A stretch of DNA of 64,000 bases from Bacteroidales bacterium (GCA_022647615.1 JALCKZ010000001.1:546178-610177); one strand, 5' to 3'. Counted from the stretch's first letter, positions 9,588 to 18,708 are shown. Numbers and translations: made by a program. Notes: generated by a model not told the origin, from the sequence alone.

Positions 9588-12062
9588 ATGGAAAAACTAT
9601 CAGATCTCAAGACCGGCGAGAAAGGCGTTATTGTTAAAGTCCAGGGACACGGCGGATTCAGAAAGCGTATTGTGGAGATGGGCTTCATAAGAGGAAAGAC
9701 TGTAGAGGTCATTCTTAACGCCCCCCTTAAAGATCCAATTGAGTATAATATCTTAGGCTACAACGTTTCTCTGAGGAGAAGCGAGGCTCAGCAAATTGAG
9801 GTTATCAGCACGGAAGAAGCTGCGCACTTGGCGCGCGAACATGATTCCGCCGCTCAGATGAGAAGCGCACGATGCATTGGATGCACCGTCGCTGATTGTA
9901 AATATAAAGCTTATAATCAGTCATTTACAGACTCGGAAGAAGATGAGCTTGCACGCGGCGCGCGGGAGAAAAGCAAGGAGGTCAGCATTGCACTTGTAGG
10001 AAATCCCAATTGCGGCAAAACAAGCTTGTTTAATATCTCCAGCGGCGGCCATGAAAAAGTTGGCAACTACAGCGGCGTAACCGTTGATGCAAAGCAGGGT
10101 TCTTTTTACTTTAAAGGTTATCATATAACTTTAACAGACCTGCCTGGAACTTACTCAATATCAGCATATAGCCCAGAGGAAAAATATGTCCGCAACCACA
10201 TCATAAATCAAAAGCCGGATGTCATTATCAACGTAATTGACGCCACAAATTTGGAGCGCAATTTATTTTTGACAACTCAGCTCATAGACATGAACCTTAG
10301 AATGGTGATTGCCTTTAATATGTTTGATGAACTGGAGGAACACGGTGACCATGTGGATTACAGAGAGTTAGAGAAGCTGCTGGGTGTTCCTATAGTCCCG
10401 ACAGTTAGTACGGAAAAGAGGGGTATTTCTGAACTTTTCAGTACTGCAATTCAAGTTTATGAGGAGGGAGATTTTGTGAGGTCTACAGATGCAAGCGGAA
10501 AATATCCGCTGGAAAAATCGGGAGAAAAAAATGATCCGTCTACAAAAGGAAGATTTATCCAAACCAATAAACCAACTGATGCTTACGGAATTGCAGCGGT
10601 CTTGAAGCACATTCACGTAAATCACGGCCCAGTGCTGGAGAGAAGCTTTGACAGAATAAAGGCGGAAATCTACAAGAACCCGAATGCAATGGATGAGTTC
10701 ACTCCGCGTTTTCTTGCCATACGTATCTTGCAAAAAGATAAGCAAATAGAACAGTTTGTTGCAAAGTTTCCAAACCATGCCGATATCTTCCGCGTTAGAG
10801 ATGAAGAGATATTAAAGGTAGAGAAAGAACTGCACGATACTCCGGAAAATGCGGTAATGGATGCAAAGTACGGATTCATTGACGGAGCTTTAAAAGAGAC
10901 ACTTACGCTTGCCAAGCCAAAGAAGACGCTGAGCAGGACTGCAAGAATAGACAACATAGTCACAAGCAAATATTGGGGTTATCCTATTTTTATAGCGTTA
11001 ATTTTTATAATGTTCCAGACAACATTTACGCTAGGCCAATACCCTATGGACTGGATTGATTCAGGGGTGAATTGGCTTGGTGCTCAAATATTTGCGCTGA
11101 TGCCAGATAATTGGTTCCGCGCGCTGCTAATTGGAGGAATAATAAAAGGCGTGGGCGGAGTCATAGTATTTTTGCCAAACATTTTAATTTTGTTCTTCTT
11201 CATATCCCTGCTTGAATCAACGGGTTACATGGCCCGCGCCGCTTTCATCATGGATAAAATAATGCACAAAATAGGACTACACGGCCGCTCCTTCATCCCT
11301 CTGATTATGGGATTTGGCTGCAACGTTCCAGCCGTGCTGGCAACAAGAACTATAGAGAACCGCAACTCCAGGATGATTACAATTCTGATAAATCCGCTAA
11401 TGTCCTGCAGCGCCAGACTCCCTATCTATCTGCTGCTTGCGGGGACATTCTTTCCGCACTCCGCGGGACTTGTAATCTTCTGCATCTATTTTGGAGGAAT
11501 ATTTTTGGCAGCTATCATGGCAAAAATCTTTAAGAAATTTTTGTTCTCAAAAGATGAAACGCCGTTTGTAATGGAGCTTCCGCCATATAGAATTCCAACA
11601 TTCAAATCTCTAATGCGAGATACTTGGGACAAAGGAAAACAGTATTTGCACAAAATAGGCACAATTATTTTGGCCGGCTCTATAATTATCTGGGCTTTAA
11701 GTTATTTCCCGACAGAACAGAATTCATTTTTGATGATGCTCGGGCAATTTATTGAGCCTGTAATGAAGCCGCTTGGGTTCAACTGGAAAGTAAGCGTTGC
11801 GCTGCTTAGCGGAGTTGCCGCAAAGGAAATTGTAGTCAGCACGCTTGGAGTTTTAAATGCCGTAATAGATTTGACCCCTGCAATTGCCTTGAGCCTAATG
11901 CTTTTCACTCTGATATATTTCCCGTGCGTTGCAACTATAGGAGCAATTAAAAATGAGACGGGAAGCTGGAAATGGGCAGCATTCACTGTATGTTATACTC
12001 TTGTACTGGCCTGGATAGTTGCTTTTGTGGTTTACAGAGCATTTCTGATGTTTGCTGCTTAA
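9588..12062 (+). CDS. feoB: Ferrous iron transporter FeoAB (FeoA-FeoB fusion)
   Basis: Imports Fe2+ across the inner membrane. Residues 1-75 are a FeoA SH3-like domain (KTGEKGVIVKVQGHGGF, MGFIRGKTVEVI). The G domain of FeoB begins near 134 with G1 GNPNCGKTS, G3 DLPGTYS and G4 NMFD, followed by two Gate repeats (GCNVPAVLATR; CVATIGAIKNETGSWKW) in the membrane part from ~460 to 824. The fusion is common in Bacteroides. Oddities: a CIGCTVADC cysteine cluster (~residues 93-101) in the linker between the FeoA and FeoB parts, and a Lys/Ser/Gly-rich insert near residues 300-325 after the G domain. No feoC is seen. Confidence 0.96.
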   Translation: MEKLSDLKTGEKGVIVKVQGHGGFRKRIVEMGFIRGKTVEVILNAPLKDPIEYNILGYNVSLRRSEAQQIEVISTEEAAHLAREHDSAAQMRSARCIGCTVADCKYKAYNQSFTDSEEDELARGAREKSKEVSIALVGNPNCGKTSLFNISSGGHEKVGNYSGVTVDAKQGSFYFKGYHITLTDLPGTYSISAYSPEEKYVRNHIINQKPDVIINVIDATNLERNLFLTTQLIDMNLRMVIAFNMFDELEEHGDHVDYRELEKLLGVPIVPTVSTEKRGISELFSTAIQVYEEGDFVRSTDASGKYPLEKSGEKNDPSTKGRFIQTNKPTDAYGIAAVLKHIHVNHGPVLERSFDRIKAEIYKNPNAMDEFTPRFLAIRILQKDKQIEQFVAKFPNHADIFRVRDEEILKVEKELHDTPENAVMDAKYGFIDGALKETLTLAKPKKTLSRTARIDNIVTSKYWGYPIFIALIFIMFQTTFTLGQYPMDWIDSGVNWLGAQIFALMPDNWFRALLIGGIIKGVGGVIVFLPNILILFFFISLLESTGYMARAAFIMDKIMHKIGLHGRSFIPLIMGFGCNVPAVLATRTIENRNSRMITILINPLMSCSARLPIYLLLAGTFFPHSAGLVIFCIYFGGIFLAAIMAKIFKKFLFSKDETPFVMELPPYRIPTFKSLMRDTWDKGKQYLHKIGTIILAGSIIIWALSYFPTEQNSFLMMLGQFIEPVMKPLGFNWKVSVALLSGVAAKEIVVSTLGVLNAVIDLTPAIALSLMLFTLIYFPCVATIGAIKNETGSWKWAAFTVCYTLVLAWIVAFVVYRAFLMFAA

Positions 12063-12096
12063 GCCCTTAAATGCTTGCAGCATAAAAAAAATTGCA

Positions 12097-12104
12097 TATA
12101 TTTG
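12097..12104 (+). promoter_or_regulatory. -7 box upstream of tRNA-Glu
   Basis: TATATTTG matches TAnnTTTG, 39 bp before the mature 5' end of tRNA-Glu. Confidence 0.5.
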
Positions 12105-12142
12105 CACTCCCAAAACGGCCAAAACGCCGCAGAGGACAACAC

Positions 12143-12215
12143 GGGAGGTTCGTCTAACGGTTTAGGACAGAAGATTCTCATTCTTCAAATAAGAGTTCGA
12201 TTCTCTTACCTCCTA
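12143..12215 (+). tRNA. tRNA-Glu (anticodon CTC)
   Basis: A 73-nt cloverleaf. Acceptor GGGAGGT (12143-12149) pairs with ACCTCCT (12208-12214) with a G-U at the end; discriminator A. D-arm TTCGTCTAACGGTTTAGGAC has the same architecture as E. coli tRNA-Glu. The anticodon stem GAAGA/TCTTC encloses TTCTCAT, giving anticodon CTC. T-arm is AAGAG-TTCGATT-CTCTT. No CCA is encoded. Confidence 0.9.
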
Positions 12216-12223
12216 CAAAAAAA

Positions 12224-12250
12224 GGCAGACGAGATGTCTGCCTTTTTTTT
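12224..12250. terminator. Bidirectional terminator between two convergent tRNA genes
   Basis: GGCAGAC (12224-12230) pairs with GTCTGCC (12236-12242). There is an A-run before and an eight-T run after, so it can stop both the tRNA-Glu and the tRNA-Gly transcripts. Confidence 0.85.
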
Positions 12251-12252
12251 TG

Positions 12253-12325
12253 AGCGGAAAACGGGACTCGGACCCGCGACCTCAACCTTGGCAAGGTTGC
12301 GCTCTACCAACTGAGCTATTTCCGC
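12253..12325 (-). tRNA. tRNA-Gly (anticodon GCC)
   Basis: Cloverleaf on the minus strand: acceptor GCGGAAA / TTTCCGC with discriminator T, D-arm GCTCAGTTGGTAGAGC, anticodon stem CAACC/GGTTG around TTGCCAA (anticodon GCC), T-arm CGGG-TCCGAGT-CCCG. No CCA is encoded. Confidence 0.95.
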
Positions 12326-12376
12326 GATTCCCCTTTGGGGAGTGCAAAGATATAAAGTTCCTTTTAATCTGCAAAA

Positions 12377-13408
12377 TTAGATTACACTCTGGAACTCACG
12401 CAAGAACCGCACATCATTCTCAAAATAATGCCTAAGATCATTAACCTGCCACTTAAGCATTGCAATTCTCTCTATACCCATTCCAAAAGCAAAACCTGTA
12501 TATTTTGTACTATCTATATGGCTTGCTTCCAATACGTTAGGGTCAACCATTCCGGCGCCCATAATCTCCAGCCAGCCAGTACCTTTGCAAATATTGCAAC
12601 CCTTTCCGCCGCAAATATTGCAGCTGATATCAACCTCCGTACTTGGCTCTGTGAAAGGAAAATATGAAGGTCTCATTCTAATTTTTGTATCGGGTCCAAA
12701 CATCTCCTGCACAAACAAAAGGATAGCCTGCTTTAAATCTGCAAAGGAGACATTTTTATCTATGTAAAGTCCTTCTACCTGATGGAAAATGCAATGTGCA
12801 CGTGCGGAAATTGCTTCATTTCTGAAAACTCTTCCAGGACATACAACCCTGATAGGCAGAGGCATACGCTCCATTGTCCTAACCTGGACAGAACTTGTAT
12901 GAGTCCTCAGCAAAATTGGGTCATTGCCGTCGGGATTAATAAAAAACGTATCCTGCATATCGCGGGCGGGATGGTCAGGAGGAAAATTAAGAGCCGTAAA
13001 TACATGCCAGTCATCCTCAATCTCAGGCCCTTCTGCAACCGCATAACCAAATTTTCCAAAGATGTTCAAAATTTCCTCTCTCGCAATAGAAATCGGATGG
13101 CGGGTTCCAAGCTCAAACTTGTCTCCCGGTTTTGTAAAATCAAACTTCTTGCCCCCTGCAAGTTGCCCATTCTCAAAGCCTTCCCTCAACGCCTCAATTC
13201 TCTCCGCAGCTTTAGTCTTAAGCAAATTCAGCTTTTGTCCAAACTCTTTTTTCTGTTCCGGCAACACACCGCGGAACTCTTCAAACATTTTGGTAATCTC
13301 TCCCTTCTTTCCAAGAAGCTTTACTCTAATGTCCTCAACATCTTGCAGTTTCTGAGCTTTAAGATTTTCTATCTTCTGCAAGAGCTGTTCAATTTCTTCT
13401 TTTGTCAT
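12377..13408 (-). CDS. pheS: Phenylalanyl-tRNA synthetase alpha subunit
   Basis: Charges tRNA-Phe as part of the (alpha-beta)2 enzyme. The 343 residues show an N-terminal coiled coil (~1-90, tRNA binding), class II motif 2 (RNEAISARAHCIFHQVEG, ~residue 198) and motif 3 (GFAFGMGIERIAMLKW, ~316). The paired CNICGGKGCNICKGTGW element is normal for PheS. ATG 13408 follows a TATATTTG box by 21 bp, so the leader is short. pheT is not adjacent. The downstream neighbour on the same strand side is tRNA-Gly's end, which is oriented the same way but has its own gene boundary. Confidence 0.97.
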   Translation of the reverse strand: MTKEEIEQLLQKIENLKAQKLQDVEDIRVKLLGKKGEITKMFEEFRGVLPEQKKEFGQKLNLLKTKAAERIEALREGFENGQLAGGKKFDFTKPGDKFELGTRHPISIAREEILNIFGKFGYAVAEGPEIEDDWHVFTALNFPPDHPARDMQDTFFINPDGNDPILLRTHTSSVQVRTMERMPLPIRVVCPGRVFRNEAISARAHCIFHQVEGLYIDKNVSFADLKQAILLFVQEMFGPDTKIRMRPSYFPFTEPSTEVDISCNICGGKGCNICKGTGWLEIMGAGMVDPNVLEASHIDSTKYTGFAFGMGIERIAMLKWQVNDLRHYFENDVRFLREFQSVI

Positions 13409-13428
13409 CTCTTAAAATTTTACGGCTG

Positions 13429-13436
13429 CAAATATA
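13429..13436 (-). promoter_or_regulatory. -7 box upstream of pheS
   Basis: TATATTTG on the minus strand fits the TAnnTTTG consensus; it is 21 bp from the pheS ATG. Confidence 0.55.
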
Positions 13437-13462
13437 CAAATTAAAGAACGCGTGCCCAAAGT

Positions 13463-14755
13463 CTATATCTTCTCTCTCACAACCGGCATGGTCATACACC
13501 TTGCGCCGCCGCCACCGCGCGGAAGCTCGCTTCCCTCAATAGTAACAACACAACGCTTATACGAATCCAAATCTTTCTTCCCCGCAATCACATCTTTTGC
13601 CGCAAGAACCTCATAACCACTATCATTCATCGCCTCAATAGTATGGATATTTCTGGCATAAGCAAAAACTTTTCCAGGTGCAAGGGCAAAACTGTTTGCT
13701 CCGCTGTGCCACTGCTCTCTCTCCTCATTCCACTCATCATCCCCGCCGCAGATAACAGGTTTCAAATCAACGCCAAGACGTCTAAGCGCGCTAATTATAT
13801 TCGCGACAGTTTTTATGCTTTTTACTTTCCCGTTATCTATTGTTATAAGCACCGTTCTGTACTCATTATCACCAAGTATCAGCGGTTCATAAATCAGGCA
13901 GCTGTCTCTGTCTAGCATTGTAAACACCATATCAAGATGGATAAATGACTCAACATTTCCAGGAAGCTCCTGCACAAGAATATATTTTTCTCCTTCTGTT
14001 TTGTCTTTGCAAAAACGGGAAATCATCATGTCAATTCCCTGGGTGCTTGTGCGCAACCCGTTACCAATCAAAAGGATATGGTCATTAACAACTTCAACGT
14101 CTCCGCCCTCTATGGTAAGACCGGCATTAACCTGGCTCCCTGCAATTCCCCCCTCGCCAACTTTTTCATGAGAGTAATCGTTTGCATTAATCATCTCGCA
14201 ATCAAATAATTGCGGACATTCAAAAATTGCCTGCATAATCATGGATTCACGCACTCTCACCTGATTTGCCATCTTGCAAATCAGCACATCTTTTCCAACG
14301 GAAGCGGACGCGTCGCGAGTAAAATAAAAATTATACAAAGGACTTAATGCGTAGTACTCATCTTTAATGTATGCCGTCAAGGTATCAATTTTTGCCGGCA
14401 ACCCCTCTATCAAAAGAGTTGTTAGTTCCTTGGAATTCAGGTCCATAAGAGCATCGAAATAATCCAGGGCATTTTCCACGGAACAAATTTTCCTTACCAG
14501 GGTATCTCTTTGCATTCTGTCATCCAGGACAGTTTTTAGCAAGTCATTAACTTGATAAGTTTTTGTGTACTTCTTAAGCACGCCGTTAAGCTGTGCATAT
14601 TCTTTTTGGGCTATTGACAAATTTAGGATGTCACTGTATAAAGCGCGCTGTGCAGTGCGAGGCGTCATGTTCTCCACCTCAGCTCCGGGGGTGTGAAGTA
14701 TTACCCCTTTCAAGCGGCCTATCTCGCTTTGTACGTTAACTTTTACAGGTGTCAT
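13463..14755 (-). CDS. arcA: Arginine deiminase
   Basis: Hydrolyses arginine to citrulline and ammonia, the first step of the arginine dihydrolase pathway that yields ATP and neutralises acid. At 430 residues it matches the family. Seen: GRLKGVILHTPGAEVENM near the N-terminus, FTRDAS (~residue 150), IEGGDVEVV (~215), HLDMVFTMLD with the catalytic His (~275), and the nucleophile loop GGGGARCMTMP near residue 416. arcB and arcC are not neighbours, so the downstream carbamoyl phosphate route must lie elsewhere if present. Confidence 0.95.
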   Translation of the reverse strand: MTPVKVNVQSEIGRLKGVILHTPGAEVENMTPRTAQRALYSDILNLSIAQKEYAQLNGVLKKYTKTYQVNDLLKTVLDDRMQRDTLVRKICSVENALDYFDALMDLNSKELTTLLIEGLPAKIDTLTAYIKDEYYALSPLYNFYFTRDASASVGKDVLICKMANQVRVRESMIMQAIFECPQLFDCEMINANDYSHEKVGEGGIAGSQVNAGLTIEGGDVEVVNDHILLIGNGLRTSTQGIDMMISRFCKDKTEGEKYILVQELPGNVESFIHLDMVFTMLDRDSCLIYEPLILGDNEYRTVLITIDNGKVKSIKTVANIISALRRLGVDLKPVICGGDDEWNEEREQWHSGANSFALAPGKVFAYARNIHTIEAMNDSGYEVLAAKDVIAGKKDLDSYKRCVVTIEGSELPRGGGGARCMTMPVVREKI

Positions 14756-14780
14756 AAATTGTTTTGTTTAAATATTGTTA

Positions 14781-14803
14781 TCACGACAGTTAATCTGTCG
14801 GGA
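14781..14803. repeat. Inverted pair of the CTRTCGNGA motif between arcA and manC
   Basis: TCACGACAG at 14781-14789 and CTGTCGGGA at 14795-14803 face each other around TTAAT and can form a CGACAG/CTGTCG hairpin, followed by an AT-rich stretch. It lies downstream of the manC-side promoter region and upstream of arcA, and could act as a weak terminator or structured site. It is one member of the window-wide repeat described in the findings. Confidence 0.65.
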
Positions 14804-14840
14804 TTATTATTTTATTCTTATAGCAATTAAATGTGCTATA

Positions 14841-15935
14841 TTATTGATACTTAGATAAATCTTTAACCGCCAGGTCTGTGAAAATCTCTTTAAAACCTTT
14901 CTCATCTCTTGGGCAGACCAGCAGAACATCTTTGGTGCTGATGACCATGTAATTCTGCAATCCTTTAACTACCACCAGCTTTCCCGCTTCATTTGAAACC
15001 ACGATGGAATCTTTTGTGTTAACCATCATTTTTGCATCGGCCACAACCATGTTATTATCGGCATCTTTCTCATTGTGGACATACAGGCTCTCCCATGTTC
15101 CCAGATCGCTCCAGCCAAATGAAGCCTCAAACACCCAGCTCTTGGAGGTCTTCTCCATTACTCCGTAATCTATTGATATTCCGGTGCATGCCTCATAAGC
15201 ATCATCCGCCGCTTTCTGCTCTGCGGAAGTATAATAAACGTCCGAAATGTCTTTGAACTGTGCCGCGACATCCGGCAAATATTTCTCCAGCTCCGTTTTA
15301 ATTGCCTCCAGATTCCAAACAAAAATTCCGGAATTCCACAAAAACTCTCCGCTCTTCACCAATACTTTTGCAAGGTCCGCATTAGGCTTCTCCGTAAATG
15401 TCTTTACCTGATAAGCGGTATGCCCGTTAATTTGTTTAGACTGAGCCTTATTTGCTTGAATATAACCATATTGCGTTTCAGGTCTTGTAGGTTTAATTCC
15501 AAGCGTATAAAGTTCTTTTGTCCCGGCCGCATGATCCAGCACCGTACTTACAGTATCCAGAAAAGCCTCCTCATTTATAATTAAATGGTCAGAAGGGGTG
15601 ACAACAACACACGCATCCGGATGTTTTTTATACAGCTTGTAGGTTGCATAAGCAATACAAGGCGCCGTATTTCTGCGGCGGGTTTCCAGCAAAATGTTTT
15701 CATCCAGCAGTTCTGGTATTTGCTTCTTTATCAAATCTTTATACTGCATGGCGGAAACAATTATAATATTCTCCGCCGGAATAATTTTCTCAAATCTGTG
15801 AACAGTCGCCTGCAAAAATGACTCACCGGTTCCCAAAATATCCAGAAATTGTTTAGGTGTCGCGTTCCTGCTTACAGGCCAAAAGCGGCTTCCAACTCCG
15901 CCGGCCATTATGATACAATATTTGTTACTCTCCAT
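14841..15935 (-). CDS. manC: Mannose-1-phosphate guanylyltransferase
   Basis: Makes GDP-mannose from mannose-1-phosphate and GTP for glycan and GDP-fucose synthesis. The 364 residues contain the nucleotidyltransferase signature MAGGVGSRFWPVSR...PKQF at the N-terminus, VVTPSDHLI (~110), TFTEKPN (~175), LWNSGIFVWN (~195) and VMEKTSKSWVFEASFGWSDLG (~255). The isomerase domain of longer bifunctional ManC proteins is absent. ATG 15935, preceded by GAAGAG, is chosen over TTG 15986, which would overlap yraN. Confidence 0.93.
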   Translation of the reverse strand: MESNKYCIIMAGGVGSRFWPVSRNATPKQFLDILGTGESFLQATVHRFEKIIPAENIIIVSAMQYKDLIKKQIPELLDENILLETRRRNTAPCIAYATYKLYKKHPDACVVVTPSDHLIINEEAFLDTVSTVLDHAAGTKELYTLGIKPTRPETQYGYIQANKAQSKQINGHTAYQVKTFTEKPNADLAKVLVKSGEFLWNSGIFVWNLEAIKTELEKYLPDVAAQFKDISDVYYTSAEQKAADDAYEACTGISIDYGVMEKTSKSWVFEASFGWSDLGTWESLYVHNEKDADNNMVVADAKMMVNTKDSIVVSNEAGKLVVVKGLQNYMVISTKDVLLVCPRDEKGFKEIFTDLAVKDLSKYQ

Positions 15936-15979
15936 TTCTAAAATCTCTTCAATTAATTCACTAAGGTAAGAATTTTTTA

Positions 15980-16348
15980 TTACCAAGACGGCGCAAATGC
16001 ATTTGGGAAATACTCAACGGTATGTCCCTGTGGCATAAACACCACGGATACCACATCAAATACAACCTCTTTCTTAATACGGTTTCTTTTAACGAACCCT
16101 GCTGCGGCGGCGATTACCTTTTTCCGCTTTGCAGCGTCAACTGTGGCGAAGGGCTCAATAACAACCGGATACTCTCTGCTCCTCACCTCCACTATATGCA
16201 GCATCTTATCATCTTCCATCACAATATCCAGCTCCAGATGTCCGCACCTCCAGTTGCGGGACAACAGCCTCAAACCCTTGCTTTGCAAGAATTCAAGGGC
16301 AATATCCTCCCCCTCTTTTCCCTTCTCCGTTGTTACCTTTCTCTCCAT
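15980..16348 (-). CDS. YraN family (UPF0102) endonuclease-like protein
   Basis: A 122-residue protein of the YraN/UPF0102 family, related in fold to Holliday-junction and restriction-type nucleases; the cellular role is not settled. Seen: GKEGEDIALEFLQSKG at the start, RNWRCGHLELDIV and HIVEVRSR, which carry the D...ExR-type catalytic pattern. It lies 44 bp upstream of manC and on the same strand. Confidence 0.9.
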   Translation of the reverse strand: MERKVTTEKGKEGEDIALEFLQSKGLRLLSRNWRCGHLELDIVMEDDKMLHIVEVRSREYPVVIEPFATVDAAKRKKVIAAAAGFVKRNRIKKEVVFDVVSVVFMPQGHTVEYFPNAFAPSW

Positions 16349-16428
16349 CCCTATAAACCAACTTGCAGAGTACGCTAAAAGTGACTCTGCAAGTAACTAA
16401 AATTCAATTAAATATTCTGTCGGGAGCT

Positions 16429-17034
16429 CTATCTCCTGCTGCGATGGTGATGTCCGCGCCCATGCTCCTCAGATGCGGCAGCATGAAACTTCTCATAAGT
16501 CACCAGCACAGAATCTTTAGGAAGGTGCTCTCCAACTTTTACATTAACCTCTTTGATTTTTCCATCGTATGGGGCATTGACAACATTTTTCATCTTCATT
16601 GCCTCATAAATCATAAGTTTGCTTCCCTTGCGGACCTCATCTCCAGGCTTCACAAATATCTGAATTACAGAACCGGGGATATGAGAAAGCACTTTTGTAA
16701 TATCAGGGGCCTGCCACTTCTTGCGCTCAAGAAATTTCTTGGTGAAGAAAGTTTTATACGCCGTTCCTTCTTCATGCAGCTGCAGATGTTTTGCCTGCTC
16801 GGCCGCAGGAGTAACTACCGCATCGGCAACCTCCGGAATAGCACGTACTTTCTTCTCCTCTTTATTCAGCTCCTTTTCCTTATCATCAAATTTTTTCTCT
16901 AGATCCTTTGCAACATCGGGCTTAGGTTGCGTTACCTTCGCACCCTCTTCCTTTGCGGCTGCCAATGAAGAAATCTTATAATTACGCTTAGTACTCTTTT
17001 TTATTGTTGTAGATTTAGTTTCAGCTTTTTTCAT
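16429..17034 (-). CDS. Biotin carboxyl carrier protein of an acyl-CoA carboxylase/decarboxylase
   Basis: Carries biotin between carboxylase/decarboxylase and carboxyltransferase subunits. The C-terminal ~75 residues form a biotinyl domain with the attachment site EAMKM (Lys is biotinylated) and the partner hairpin GKIKEVNVKVGEHLP. The first ~120 residues are Lys/Glu/Ala-rich and of low complexity, a flexible tether. It starts 44 bp after the carboxyltransferase gene, so the two are co-transcribed. The tail ends in an Arg/His-rich stretch (HGRGHHHRSRR). Confidence 0.9.
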   Translation of the reverse strand: MKKAETKSTTIKKSTKRNYKISSLAAAKEEGAKVTQPKPDVAKDLEKKFDDKEKELNKEEKKVRAIPEVADAVVTPAAEQAKHLQLHEEGTAYKTFFTKKFLERKKWQAPDITKVLSHIPGSVIQIFVKPGDEVRKGSKLMIYEAMKMKNVVNAPYDGKIKEVNVKVGEHLPKDSVLVTYEKFHAAASEEHGRGHHHRSRR

Positions 17035-17078
17035 TTTTTACCTCACTTTTTAAGTTAAACAAAACTCTGTGAGAACTA

Positions 17079-18626
17079 TTAAAATGGTGGAAGGCCGTGC
17101 TTCTTGCTAGGACCGCCGGCGTATTTGTCAACTGAAATCTCTAGAGACTGAAGTATAAATTTCCTTGTGTCGGCAGGGTTGATAACTGAATCTATATAAC
17201 CCTTTGATGCTGCTACATAAGGATTTGCAAACTTCTCTTTATATTCTGCAACTTTTTGTTTTCTCATTGCCTCAGGATCTGCGGCCTCCATAATTTCCTT
17301 GCGGAAAATAATGTTTGCTGCCCCTTCCGGTCCCATAACTGCAATCTCTGCTGTCGGCCATGCAAAAACAAAATCTGCTCTTAAGTGGCGGGAGTTCATT
17401 GCAATATAGCCTCCTCCGTATGCCTTTCTAAGGATAACGGTAATCTTTGGAACCGTGGCCTCTGAATATGCATAAAGAACTTTTGCTCCATGCCTGATAA
17501 CACCTGCGTGCTCCTGGTCAACTCCAGGCAGATAACCCGGCATATCCTCCAAAGTAACTATCGGGATATTAAAGGCATCACAGAATCTTATGAACTTAGC
17601 TGCCTTATCTGAAGAGTCGCAATCCAGCACTCCGGCAAGATACAACGGCTGATTGGCAACAAAGCCAACTGTCTTTCCGTGCATTCTTCCAAAGCCCACA
17701 ACAATGTTCTTTGCCCAAAGTTCCTGAACCTCAATAAAATCTGAGCTGTCTGTCAAGGACCTGATAACGTTGCGGACATCATAAGGAGCGGTTGCATCAG
17801 CAGGGACAATTTTCTCAATCTTGTACTTCTTGTCCGGCTCCTCTGTCTTTTTAACTACAGCAGCAACCTTGTTATTTGCAGGCAAATATGAAAGCAAAGT
17901 CTTTATTTGTTTAAAGCACTGCTCCTCTGTCTCTGCAAAGAAATGGGCATTACCCGTAATTTCACAATGAACGCGGGCTCCGCCAAGACTCTCCATATCA
18001 ATCTCTTCTCCAAGAACTGATTTGATAACCTCCGGACCCGTGATAAACATTTTAGAAATCTTATCTACCACAAAAACAAAATCAGTCAATGCGGGAGAAT
18101 AAACTGCGCCACCTGCGCATGGTCCCAAAATGACTGAAATCTGCGGAATTACGCCGCTGTTAAGTGTGTTTCTGAAGAAGATTTCTCCATAACCCGCAAG
18201 AGAATTAACACCTTCCTGGATACGCGCACCGCCGGAATCATTAATTCCAATCAGCGGAATTCTCATCCTTAAGGCGTAATCCATTATTTTGGTAATCTTT
18301 CTTGCATGCATACTGCCAAGGGAACCCCCGGCAACCGTAAAGTCCTGAGCATAAATTGCTACCGGCTGGCCGTTAATCTTGCCGGTACCAATAACCACTC
18401 CGTCTCCGGCAAGAATTTTTTTGTCCATTCCAAACTCTTTAGCGTCATGCTGAATGAACAAATCGTACTCATAAAACGTTCCCTCGTCTAATAGCTGCCT
18501 AATGCGCTCCCTGGCTGGGAGCTTGCCCATTGCAATTTGTTTTGCAACGGCCTTTTCACCTCCTCCCTGCAATGCTTGAGCTGTACGCTTCTGCAAATCG
18601 GAGATTTTTTCGCTTAGTAAACTCAT
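17079..18626 (-). CDS. mmdA: Acyl-CoA carboxylase carboxyltransferase subunit (methylmalonyl-CoA decarboxylase alpha / propionyl-CoA carboxylase beta type)
   Basis: Transfers CO2 between (methyl)malonyl-CoA and carrier biotin in the succinate-propionate pathway. The 515 residues have both crotonase-like halves: GKINGQPVAIYAQDFTVAGG, NDSGGARIQEGV (~150), ILGPCAGGAVYSPALTDF, and in the C half VGFVANQPL, LEDMPGYLPG (~365) and LRKAYGGGYIAMNSR. A biotin carrier follows at 44 bp. The OadG-like and beta decarboxylase subunits that complete the sodium pump are not here, so decarboxylase and carboxylase roles cannot be separated from this window alone. Confidence 0.92.
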   Translation of the reverse strand: MSLLSEKISDLQKRTAQALQGGGEKAVAKQIAMGKLPARERIRQLLDEGTFYEYDLFIQHDAKEFGMDKKILAGDGVVIGTGKINGQPVAIYAQDFTVAGGSLGSMHARKITKIMDYALRMRIPLIGINDSGGARIQEGVNSLAGYGEIFFRNTLNSGVIPQISVILGPCAGGAVYSPALTDFVFVVDKISKMFITGPEVIKSVLGEEIDMESLGGARVHCEITGNAHFFAETEEQCFKQIKTLLSYLPANNKVAAVVKKTEEPDKKYKIEKIVPADATAPYDVRNVIRSLTDSSDFIEVQELWAKNIVVGFGRMHGKTVGFVANQPLYLAGVLDCDSSDKAAKFIRFCDAFNIPIVTLEDMPGYLPGVDQEHAGVIRHGAKVLYAYSEATVPKITVILRKAYGGGYIAMNSRHLRADFVFAWPTAEIAVMGPEGAANIIFRKEIMEAADPEAMRKQKVAEYKEKFANPYVAASKGYIDSVINPADTRKFILQSLEISVDKYAGGPSKKHGLPPF

Positions 18627-18654
18627 ATTTTATTATGTATAGGTTTTAGTGCGG

Positions 18655-18662
18655 CAAATTTA
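18655..18662 (-). promoter_or_regulatory. -7 box upstream of the carboxyltransferase operon
   Basis: TAAATTTG on the minus strand fits TAnnTTTG, 29 bp from the ATG at 18626. Confidence 0.5.
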
Positions 18663-18708
18663 GTACTTTTTTGTTTTATACACTCTTTTTACTCACGATA
18701 GATTATTA

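Noticed and set aside
12143..12215. Reading the tRNA at 12143 as tRNA-Arg(TCT)
   Set aside because: The seven-base loop TTCTCAT places U33 before CTC, and the D-arm matches tRNA-Glu; so anticodon CTC is the consistent reading.
12377..13408. CNICGGKGCNICKGTGW in PheS as an unusual zinc insert
   Set aside because: This Cys-rich element is normal in bacterial PheS proteins.
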